NCBI RefSeq assembly: GCF_012273895.1
Contig: NC_052126.1
Coordinates: 3,485,218 to 3,549,217, forward strand
Origin: Zerene cesonia
Taxonomy: Eukaryota; Arthropoda; Insecta; Lepidoptera; Pieridae
Direction of reading: 5' to 3'
Length of the DNA: 64,000 nt
The notes beneath the pieces are model-generated. The model was given only the letters and a program-made list of their open reading frames with translations, did not search any database and had not been told where the DNA came from. Positions 13,689 to 24,700 of this stretch are shown here, piece by piece (positions within the stretch are counted from its first letter, which is position 1; every line of letters begins with the position of its first letter). Both the position numbers and the translations under genes were made by a program.

Positions 13689-15844
13689 TAGGATTATCAC
13701 GAACACGCTTACACTAGACTGGCAATTAATATCAAATTCTTTACAAAAGTATCCATGAAAGAACAGCGAAAATTTCCCTGTAGTGTTCTAGAAAGTACTA
13801 TATATTCAGATAAATGGGGCGTTTGTTGTATTAAGTTGACGCGCTGCGACTAACCATAGTTTCAACAAATACCATTCCCGCGGGCTTATATCGTCTTTAT
13901 AACCTATTTATATTCGTAGCCTTGCCGTGTTGAGTAAAAACCTATGTTTTATGTGTGGGGCCGTAAAAATCCCACGTTCCCTAGACGTGTTTCGTTCTAG
14001 ATTCTCGCATTATATGGTAAATTGTTTTTCAGAACGGTAATTGTTTTAAAGGTTTATTTGTGTGAAAATAAGAACATGCTTTATTCAGAGCAGATGGAAT
14101 CTTCGGACAAATAAAGAGGTATTTATTATTCAGTATGAACCTTTCTCCATTGAGTTTACTTTAAATTGATCATGTTTGAAAATAATCTGCTCTGCTCTTG
14201 AACAACCCGGTGGTTATATCCTGAGAGCTCGTAGGCGTGTCCCTGCAGTGGGAACATATTTGGGCTGATGATGTTCGACATTTATATACGACTTTCATTC
14301 GTCGAAGTAATAATCTTTCAGAAGGTTATTGCAGCAGTGGACGTCCCATGATGAAACGAAGACGACAAACTACAGATAATATAATACTGTCCATACTAAT
14401 ATTTTAAAGAGGTAAAATGTGCGTTAAGTTAATTATCATCGTATGATTCAGAAACTGGAATGTATTTTATATTTCAGTATAGGCTTTAAATGTATCGCAA
14501 ATCGTGTGTTTCCATACGAATTATTAAAAACGAAAATGCTTCACGACAAAGTTTTTATTATATTGGAAGCTCTGTCCCGTTGGCATAAAAGGAATGATCA
14601 TTAAAAATATTCCATATGAATATCGCAGTTGGTGGAAATGTCGAGTCATGATAGTGTGAACGGTATGAAAAGATTTGATTGGGTCGATACGACATTTCAG
14701 AGCGAATGGTCAATGATTTTAAAAACTAGATGACAAAAGACATGCGAAGGCATTATTTCCTTTTTAATGCGCTTTTATTAGCTTCACCTGTATGTATGCT
14801 TGTAGGTTTGTATATAACCGACTTATTTAGACTCGATTTTTACCCTATTTAAACGGAGAGATTTTCACACTTAGTTGTTGTAAAAAATCAATGACAATAC
14901 AATGATTTCATGTGTTTATTTTATTATATGTATGTTCTCTGTATATACAGCAAGAAAGGCAGTTTAGTCGATTCTACAATTTATAGCTTTATAAAGTTTT
15001 CAACCGACTTTAAAATGGAGGTTATCATATTTTTTTTAAGTTGAAAGCTGCTGCCCGCCATGTAGTCCCATTTAAATAGCGGTTTAGTATTTTGTAATTT
15101 TGTAAAGAAAAAATTAACTAAAATGTATTTACTTTATTTGATTCTGATATTTTGAATAAATAGCGAATTAAGACGCAATTTGGTTGATAAAAAATTTCGG
15201 ACACCAGTTTTTCAATTGGAATGCCATCGACCCACGCAAAGCCGAACTAAGCAGTTAATCTGATTAAAATGTTAACGTTTTTTCAGCTGATTTAAAATGT
15301 TCTAGAACATAAAGCACGTAATGAACCTTGGATATTATATTACGACAATACATTTAATGGCATAACAAGATCCATTATTCCGAATTGCGATTGAGGTTAA
15401 TCAAAGCTAGCCACAGGTGAAGGAAAATAAATCATTCCCGTAATACTAATAAACGGGAGAATGGAGTCCCACGGGAAATTATTAACTGAAACGATGAGGC
15501 TAAGAACTACCGTCGGTTTTCGTGAAATATGGATACTGGGTTATAGATAATCTTGAGGTTACCATTAATTTATCGACTTGCGGAAGTTTCTTGATGATTT
15601 TTAGGGTTCCGCAACCAAAGGGCTAAACGGGAACCAATTACTAAAACTTTGCTATCGGTCTGTGTCTGTCTGTGTGTAAACCGCGATAGATAGTTGAAAT
15701 TTAAGAGATGGTGTTGAAATATACATATATACCAATTTAAAATACAAAATCAATATTTGTTCAAAAGCTTTATTTACAAGATTTGGGTCACATTTAAAAC
15801 GTTATTTTACGAGTTATGTTTATGTATGTATTAACCCAGTACAA

Positions 15845-18800
15845 TTAAAAATGTAGCGCTAACATAATAGCAAATGCCACAGAGTAAACGACGAACATGA
15901 GTTTATCGATCGCTTCTGCCAGTTCCTTTTGTTCGCTAGACTGCACTTTGTCAGCCTGCATCTCCTCTATGTTGCCGTTCTTCGGAGCCACCACACCAGA
16001 GTCGTCGTCATCTTGGTTCGAACAGCTTTCGTTTATTGTGTCGTAAATTTGACAAATCTGAAAAACGTTTTTTTTTATATATTAAATGCAGGCTTTAAAT
16101 ATTTCAAGCAGCAAAATTTGAAAAGTTTGGATTTTCTGTCATTTTTGTTAATAAATGCTGCTTATGAATGTTTGATTTGAACCCGTGTTTTTCATTTGTT
16201 TTTTTTCTCATAGGAGATAGGACACATGCCCTCAATGAGGGTTCAGGCCATACAAGGCCAGCAAGAATTAATCAAGTGAGCATGGCAGTTTTCATATGTT
16301 GTGATCGTTTAGACTCATGGACATGCTAAGCTGCATGATGTTTCCTTTTTCTATAGGCACCATTACGTTTATAAATGAAGTACAAACACAAATACTCTTC
16401 TTTCATAGTCTTTTGCCAAGGTAAAACCATGCGCCAAAAATAGTATAATAAAAATAGCGTTCTTTTAAATAAAACGCATCAAAATATACATTTCTAAAGG
16501 AAATTTTTACCGGGGAAATATACGATCCACAAGAAATATGAAATTTAATGAGAAACTGAAAAATTCTTTAATTTTACAAGAAAACGTCCAATTTGACTTA
16601 TCAAGGAAAACGTTAAATAACACGAAATTACCTTTAAGATAACCACAATACAACATGAAAGAAAAGCAACTCTTGAACTTGTGTAAATCCTTTGAAGCTT
16701 TAGAACATAATTAGTTTCATAACAAATATTATATTTTTGGAACATGTTCTTTGCTCATATATAATTGGACTCTTTTATTTACCATCGGCTGACCCAAGCA
16801 ACTTCCACAAGAAAAAAAAAGGGAATGTTTTCCCCGCCTCTGCAACGATTTTCTTTCATACTGCTGGCAGTATTTTGATTTTTAATAATCAGTTCAATAA
16901 ATGAGCTAACCAACACATATTCACCACCACATATTGCCTGTACACACGCATACGCAACATACACACACGCACACATGCACCCACACGCGCGTGCGCACTC
17001 ACACATTTTCAATTTGAAGCAAATCATCCAATCAAGCACGTGTATAACATAATGCGTACCCTTAAATGTGGTAAGCAGAACAGTGATCTAAACCATTGGG
17101 CCGTCAAAATGTTCTGCATTATGGAGCTTCTGCAGACCCGTTGGGCGAGTGAAGTCATTAGTGCCACTTGTATAAATATCGCCAGTAATATACCGCCCAG
17201 TACTGTTATGTATAATACCACTGCAACAGTCATTTATTTATTAAAACGGTTTAACACCAATAACATAAATATCTATTAATTTGTATTTGTAATTAGACCA
17301 CAGCAACATATGCAGTACTATAACGGTTGGGATAAAACCAGCTCCAATTGACTTGATGATCCGAAATCTAATTGTAATACTATCAGGAATTGAAAGACAA
17401 CTAAACCACTTTGATACAAAACAACTTAATATTGTGTTTGTAAAATAAGCATTGTTAAAGTTGATTTAGAGATAGTTTTAATTTATTATTTAAGTGAATA
17501 TAATAAAGTTAACTGTTAACGCGTTTGAAATATATGGATGAATGAAACGGTGAATAAATCCTTGTTTTAAACCATAATTGTTTTGATATATTGTATTAAA
17601 CTATATTAAATACATAGTGGGAAGATACTGTCGTCTAAGATACAGGCTCGGCCTAGTTTAGACGACTAGTGTCCATAGTTATAAGTTTTTGGTTCAAGAA
17701 TTCAAGCCACATATACATGTATAATGTTAATAAATGTATTTTTTTTATAATTAATTCACTTCCGCATGAAAGTAACTCTTGCATGAATCTAAAATGAAGG
17801 GTACTCTAGATTTTTCCTTGATTTAAATTCGAAAGAGCTTGTAAATATTAATTTAAGAACGTTTGAATTCAGAAAAGGGTAGAGAGAAAAAATAGGTATA
17901 AACATAAATTAATTGTAACGACAAATGACTTACATATAGAAGGTATTGTGTGACAGGGTACCATGTAGTCAATATAACATAATCCCAAACAAATGACAAT
18001 GACGCAACTGGTGTAAAACCAAACTCTCGATAAATTCACTGGCTCTGTCCAGAATGAGAGGAGCACGAAAGTTACGAGAACTGAAAAAAACAAATAAATA
18101 AGTACAAGAAGTTATGAATATAAATTCTTACCAAATTTCATCCCAATCGGTTTGGCCGCTCTTGAGTTAAAAATAATGTAACTAACATGACTTCGTTTTA
18201 TATGCATATTATATAATATATAAAGATAAAGTTTTCAATGTTAATTAACATTTTACAAACTACAAAAGCACTACAAAATATGAGAAAAATTAAATGGCCA
18301 GTAACAATCTCGAGTTACGACGTGCGTAAGGACTATAGAAAATTGGCAGCAATTTTCCTATAGGCGAAAGTTCTACTAGACAATTGCTCACTATGCTACC
18401 ACACGTCTGGAAAATTCGTTCACCATTTAAAACGCACCTAGTAAAGGAGTATAAAACACGATGTTATAAGCTGTAGCGTTTCTCTTTAAATGCACTTTGA
18501 GCACAAATCGATCACTCTGGTGAGTTGAATTGTCGTCTGTCGGGTACATTTCGTTCCACGAACTGACATTAACAATGAAGTGGGTAGATGAAATCTCCCA
18601 TGCGTTCTGTATGACAACATCTGTGAGCGCGAACTGTAAGAGGGCGGTAAAATGAATCAATTATTGAATAAAATAAGATGAAATTTCCTTATCTTATATG
18701 GTGTACTGGCTTTCCGCCCGCGGCTTCGCCCGTAAAATCAGAGAAAAGTTTGACAATCAAGGGTTTTCATCACATAGGACCCGTTCCGTGGGATATCTGA

Positions 18801-21243
18801 TATAGAATCTATCGTATATCTTCTCAAAGTATATCTGTCAACTGTAAGTTTTCATTAAATCGCCTTAGCAGCTAAGGTGTAAAGAAGAGACAAACAGACG
18901 GTTACCTTCTGATTTATAATCTAAGATTTATAAATTATTTGCGATCTTCTACGCTCAAAAATCGAACAAGTTATTTTAATTGATGATAAATATAAATATT
19001 AGAGTTGTTTCTCATTTAAGAAACAATTGAACGATCATAATAATTATTGTATTAATGATTGTACACAAATCATGTACGGGATAATAAATCACGATGATGT
19101 TTACATAGATTAACTATATAAGTACTCACAGCTTTCATGTTATTTACATCGACATTTTTTAACGTAATCCTTTCATGCGCTTCCCATGGCTGAATTACAA
19201 TCGCACAGACATATTCATCGCGCGGCCATCTGCAATAATTCTGAATTCTTCAACTGAATACTACGTGTTATACTTTAAAACCTCCGAAGTCCTATCTTTG
19301 CTATATATAAACTAAGCATAAACTACAAACAAAAAATACATACATAGACATTAAAGACTTTTTAACGGCGTTTAAACGCGATTTACTCATTATATTATTT
19401 AACGTCGGGTTTAATTGAATAATGAATAAGTCGCGTTGAAAATCCATTTAATTTCTAAATGTATAATACTCGCGTAATAAGTAAATAATACATATGTTTC
19501 TTAAGTTACATTTAAACTTTAAAGTCTAAAATTAAAAATTAAAATATTTAATAAAATTAACATAAAATTGAAATAAACAAGAACACAGCATGAAGAGCTC
19601 CTATGATTCTTTAATTATATAGTCCCAATCATAAGAATTAACCTCCCCCTCCCCTATAAAATTTCTTAAAAACGCCGATACATGTAACGCACTAAGCAGG
19701 CCAAGTATTTTATGACACCGTTGGCAAGGAAGCTGGTGGGTCGCCTAATGTTAAGCACGACCACCGCCCATGAACATTTGGAGAGGCGTTAGGTCGATTG
19801 CAGATATTACGCTTCTTCAAATGGATTGTCGATTTTTATTTGAAAAAGGATTTAAAGAAAGGATAGACGAGAGGAATAAAGGAAAGGACTGGGAAGGGTA
19901 AGAAAAAGGATATGTGCCTCCGGCTCCCCCACTCACCGAACGAAAAACAGCAGTTTGCTATTTCACGCCGGTCTTCCCTGGGGGTGTGTGCTTCCCCGGT
20001 GCGAACTAGCCCAATTCGTGCACGATTACCACATTAAAAAATATATTCGATTATACATTATATAAGTGTATAATATATATTGTGAACGGTTTATTCTTCA
20101 ACATAAGAAGACAACCCATAGCATATTGCTCATATACCTGGTCAAAGAACTGCCATAGTCGAAGCACCAAGTGTTGATTGATACATGCATGTGGTAGGTT
20201 GCTTCACCGCTATTCACCATCCTGATTAGTTCTGGGTTCCTAGCGTCTAGTAACCCGATGGAATCTGAACTGAAAGAAACTAGTTCTTTATATGTAGATT
20301 CTATATCCGACAAAGATTAAACGGTTATTAGTCCAATTTTCATGTCAAACTGCCATAGTCGAATCACCAATATTAATAGTTTCCTTAATTTGAGACCAGA
20401 TGATGTGACATTTTAACTTGATCTGAATATAATTTATTATATTAAACTATTTAAAAGCACTCTATACCATTCTGTATTTTGTAGTTTTTCTGTGATTATT
20501 AGAAATGTTTCGCACGTGCAAATACGAAAATCTGTAGGTACTTACTTAAAAACATAAAACTGAGGGCTCCATATTTGTCCCAATCGAAAGGTGAGACTAT
20601 CCGTGTTGTTGAATTTGCTTGGATTCCATGCCATACTGTTGTCTGTCCATTTCTGCTCGAAATTTTTCATATGAGTCAAATATTTTTTTCTTAAATTTCT
20701 AAAATTTCGACTCGATATATATGGTACTATTATTTTCCTTGTATTAAAAGGAAATTCCCGTAGTAATAAGATGTTTCATTCCGGTATATAGTAGTTTTGG
20801 TATGTTACAAAATCAATCGGTTGCGATTTAACAGAAAAGGGAACAATGGAACACACTTTCTCATTTATAATATAGTTAGTTAGGCTAATGTGCTGACGAT
20901 AAAATAAGCTACAAAATCAAAATTTGAAATGGTGCATTAAAAATTACTAATAGAAGGACTAAAATATTTTGAATTATATGTTAATTTTATGTCCATTTAT
21001 ATTTAAAAGCCAATTTTAATTGTTGTGTTAAAAGTTTATTGAACAATCATACCATTACTATAGACGCCCCTGTTGTCAATTTAGATTCGAAAGCGTCGTA
21101 TGCAACACTAGTAACCTTAACTCCCAACTGAACTGTGACTTGCGGAGACGGCGGTATTATTGGGTCTTTGTCTGATAATAACGTGCGTTTCAGTTTGTCC
21201 GAGTTGGATAGTTTAGGATCCACGGCTTGCGAATTTGGAGTGT
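15845..21243 (-). CDS. Divergent nicotinic acetylcholine receptor-like subunit (Cys-loop channel family), 5' end missing
   Basis: Exons in coding order: 21243-21053, 20652-20546, 20269-20138, 19229-19130, 18633-18438, 18080-17934, 17220-17060, 16057-15845. All junction phases agree, giving about 416 codons without the signal-peptide exon. The extracellular part has KLKRTLLSDKDP, a WTDNSMAWNP-like loop D region, IWSPQFYVF (loop A region) and WPRDEYVC at the end of the Cys-loop. Loop C (...NSTHQSDRFVLKV) lacks the paired cysteines of alpha subunits, so this is a non-alpha subunit. TM1 is YNIVFYTPLL..FVLLSFW, TM3 is YITVLGGILLAIFIQVALM, the intracellular loop is short and acidic, and TM4 is FVVYSVAFAIMLALHF before the stop. 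The Cys-loop has 16 residues between its cysteines instead of 13, and TM2 lacks the usual GEK entry. The first exon start assumes the acceptor at 21244-21245; a second AG 16 bases further in is possible. An ATG at 21334 is a weak start candidate. Nearest known relatives are probably the fast-evolving insect beta3-type subunits. Confidence 0.85.
16915..17005. repeat. Degenerate (CA)n microsatellite in a receptor intron
   Basis: A CACACA/GCGCAC-rich tract inside the last intron of the receptor-like gene, about 55 bases past a splice donor. It creates a spurious Cys/Ala-rich reading frame on the minus strand. Confidence 0.75.
19346..19480. repeat. Foldback element, short copy in a receptor intron
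   Basis: The arms AAAGACTTTTTAACGGCG / AAACGCGATTTACTCATTAT and AATGAATAAGTCGCGTTGAA / AATTTCTAAATGTATAATAC are inverted around a truncated centre (AACGTCGGGTTTAA). It is the same family as at 12040, 40590 and 51115, and lies in the intron upstream of the exon at 19130-19229. Confidence 0.6.
19700..20033 (+). repeat. Dispersed repeat (RPT-H family) in a receptor intron
   Basis: The order of blocks is GTTGGCAAGGAAGCTGGTGG, CCACCGCCCATGAACATTTG, GAGAGGCGTTAGGTCGATTG, an inverted return to that block, GGAAAGGACTGGGAAGGGTA, CTCCGGCTCCCCCACTCACC, and GGTGCGAACTAGCCCAATTC. The same order is seen at 53669-54010. It is a non-coding interspersed repeat with an internal hairpin; its class is not resolved. 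Confidence 0.65.
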
Positions 21244-21747
21244 CTGGAATTCATCAGGTAGAAGATTATGTTTCCTCACACAATGCGAGCATTAGCGGCG
21301 TAAGTCGGTCGCGCGAAGCTAGGAATGCAAACATGCAGTTTAAGGAACGTACATGAGCTAAAAGCGTGTTATAGTGCCTTAAGCATATGATCAAACTGAT
21401 CAACATAGAAGAAGTATGATATTCTTAAGGATATACAATAACTTGATAGAGTGTTGAATGCATTGATACGATAGAATAAATAACAAATACTAAACGTTTC
21501 TTTTAAAGATTTAAAACCATGCTAATTAAAACGAATAATTCTGATTTTTGTTTGTATGACGAAAATATTTCAGTTCATTCGAATATGTATCAATTTTCCA
21601 AAAAATCAGCTCATTTGTAAGTGTGAGACAAATAATTTACCACCTATCACTTCACATTCGCTTCACCCATTCATAACATCATTAGTCAAATACGTTAAGA
21701 ATTTTAAGTTTGAAAAAAAAATTTATAACTATTGAAATAAATAATTT

Positions 21748-24700
21748 TTAAATTTCATTAAGAGCTCTATAGAAACCTTTACTCTTGGAGCCAGGTATTG
21801 GGCAGTCATAAAGGAATTTTATTTCCACCCCCGACCACGCAGCAAAGCTGAAGTAATTAATACTTATTGGGTCTACATCCATAAACGTGAAGACCGGTAG
21901 AGGATCTCCTTCTTTTCCGAATTCGATAACACCATCTGAAAATTAGTCTCATATTTTCCTTATCTATACTTATATTATAAAGCTGAAAGGTTTGTTTGAA
22001 CGCGCTAATCTTAAGAACTACTGGTCCGATTTCAAAAATTCTTTCCGTATTTTTTGTGTTCTTTCAGTGCATTTATTGAGGAGGACTTATAGGCTATATA
22101 TGTACCACGGGCGAAACTGGGGCGGACCGCTAGTACCTAAATATGTATTTTCATTACAAGTTAATCATATTTACGTAGGGCATTGATAATTGATAGTATT
22201 CATTCAGCATGATTGACGATATAGTTTAACAATAGAAGGATGTATTCCAGATAAGCATATGTCCAGTACAAATGACATGATGGCCCATTTCCTCTACCTA
22301 GCCCTTCCTAGTAGTAGGCGGACAACATTCGCAAGGGCACCTCTCACTACCACGCCTCTGCAAACGTTCATGGGGGGTGGTGATTGCTTACCATCAAGTG
22401 AGGCTTTGTTGCCCGCTATGACATAAAAAAAATGATGATAAATATAATGTATAGGTCTTTTTCGTCAAGTTTAGTTTTTGACTTTTTTATTTAGTTTATT
22501 TTAGTTAAAATACAATAATTAACTAAATACCGATTAAAAAATTTTAATTTGTTTGAAAGATATGGTATGTTATTATAAAATAAGGATTAGGACTTGGGGT
22601 ATTACCTGAGAAGAAAATAATAAGCATTATATAATATCTACATTTAAATTAACTTGTTGTTGGTATTGATTAAATATATAAAGGTAATTGTAAAATAGTC
22701 GATAGACTTACCTTCAGTAATTTTAATATAAAATGCTTTAAACTCTATTGGTGATAGTATTTTGTGGGTTTTCACTGATGTTTTGGCATTTCTCCGTAAA
22801 TTTCTACGTAATTCGGTAAATTTGTTTCCTCCACCACCAATAACTGAAATAAAATGTGTTATTGAAGAAATCAAGAAAGAAAGAAAATACATTTATTTAT
22901 ACAAGGTAAAGTTAATAAAAAATAATCTGATTTACAAAACGTTGAATAAATCTCATATAAACGGGAGATCCACTTAGTGTATAAGAGTCTAAGCCCATTA
23001 AAGGAACTTAGACTCTCCACTGATTTTCAGTGGATACCACATTGACCCCCTTTCAAATCACTTCAACAATTCTAACTTTACTTATTTTATGACTTGTATT
23101 AAAGAAGATGTCTTCGGATTCGAATTTCAAATTATTCGTTTTTCATTCTTCGAAGAATTATTTTTTAATTACCGTATCTGTAGAGACTGTTATCATACAG
23201 AAAAAGAATCGCGTAAATCGGTTAAAAACCCACGTAATTATTCATCGTGTAACAACACCGAAAATAATATATTGCGTCGAATTGTAATCTTTGGCTTTGG
23301 AAGCGTCGGTTAAACAGACAATTGTAGAATCCCTAGATATTGGATAGATTTATTGTCATTGCAGAATGATTTTTCTTTGCAAATAAAAGTGTATGTAAAA
23401 AACCTTACCGATTTCATAAACAGGATCGCTGGCTTGGGGAAATGCAACCGTAGACAACAAAATATGTCCATTACTAGCCCCCAAAATTGCCAGATGCATC
23501 TCAAAAACTACACTCTCATCTGACTTCTCGCGCCTATATTCTTCAGAATCAGCCCTGAAGAAGGTTTCATATAAATAGCCATGCTGGCAAGTATATTCTC
23601 TGCAACTGTTTACCACTGGAATACAGATATTTTACGTAATAATACCTTAAAATATTTTAGAGAATTAAGCTAAATAGGTTCAAAGAATTAAGCCTAAACC
23701 AACAAGAACAGTTGTCCTGTTGACTGCTGATTTAATCTATTTATGATTTGTATGTTTGAAACGTTTTCAGACAAAAACCGCTACACCGATTTCGAAAATT
23801 CTTTCACCATCAGAAAGCTGTATTTACACTGAATAACATAGCTAAGTCGGGGCGAAAATCTAGTATTTTATATTATACCATTTGTTATACAAAATCGAAT
23901 AATATCTAGCAAGCAAGCGTATTACATTTCGGTACAAGTGTCTATTAAAGAATTCAGTGGGAAAGTTGTGAAAGTTTCTGAAGATCGCGCCAAAGTTTCA
24001 GAGAAATTGAGCGGTTAACATTTAAGATCGGCTCGGATCGTTTCAATTATTCAAATTAATGCCTGATTAGTTTTATCGGAAGTTCGTTTCGCGATTCGTT
24101 TGTTATTTATTAAAGTGATTGGTTCGTAATTGGGATTATTTATTAATCCATCTGTTAATATTTTAGATTATGGAAAGTTAAATGACGTGAGAATCATATT
24201 TTAATTTTAACAAGTTGTGTGAAAGATAACAGAATGTATATATATTATTCGTTATCTACACTTAAACTATAAACTTTCGTATTTTTGTATGTTTGTAACA
24301 TTTTTGCACAAAAACAATTGAAATTAATTTAAAAATTCTTGCACCTTTAGAAGGCTGCAATTTTACTGAATGATATAGGCTATATAGTACCTGGATGACC
24401 GAGCCTTGCTCGGTAGTTTCTTTTTTTTTTGTTTTTTTTATAAATTGTGTTTTTTGGAAATNNNNNNNNNNNNNNNNNNNNNNNNNNNNNNNNNNNNNNN
24501 NNNNNNNNNNNNNNNNNNNNNNNNNNNNNNNNNNNNNNNNNNNNNNNNNNNNNNNNNNNNNNNNNNNNNNNNNNNNNNNNNNNNNNNNNNNNNNNNNNNN
24601 NNNNNNNNNNNNNNNNNNNNNNNNNNNNNNNNNNNNNNNNNNNNNNNNNNNNNNNNNNNNNNNNNNNNNNNNNNNNNNNNNNNNNNNNNNNNNNNNNNNN

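Larger units (their letters stand above)
8169..15844. other. Long intergenic region between chitinase and receptor-like gene
   Basis: About 7.7 kb without a supported gene. The part next to 8169 must hold the chitinase promoter. I see repeat copies (separate entries) and scattered reading frames of at most about 77 codons without family motifs. The segment at 14200-14360 carries a CCCTGCAGTGGGA...GGCTGATGATG text also found near 50960-51030, probably an old LINE 3' end. The stretch 15603-15720 (TAGGGTTCCGCAACC... then TCTGTCTGTGTG) resembles a widespread lepidopteran DNA-transposon remnant. Confidence 0.5.

Noticed and set aside
21256..21334. ATG at 21334 (MFAFLASRDRL...) as first exon of the receptor-like gene
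   Set aside because: It would need a 36- or 52-base intron and gives a poor signal peptide. I left the 5' end open.
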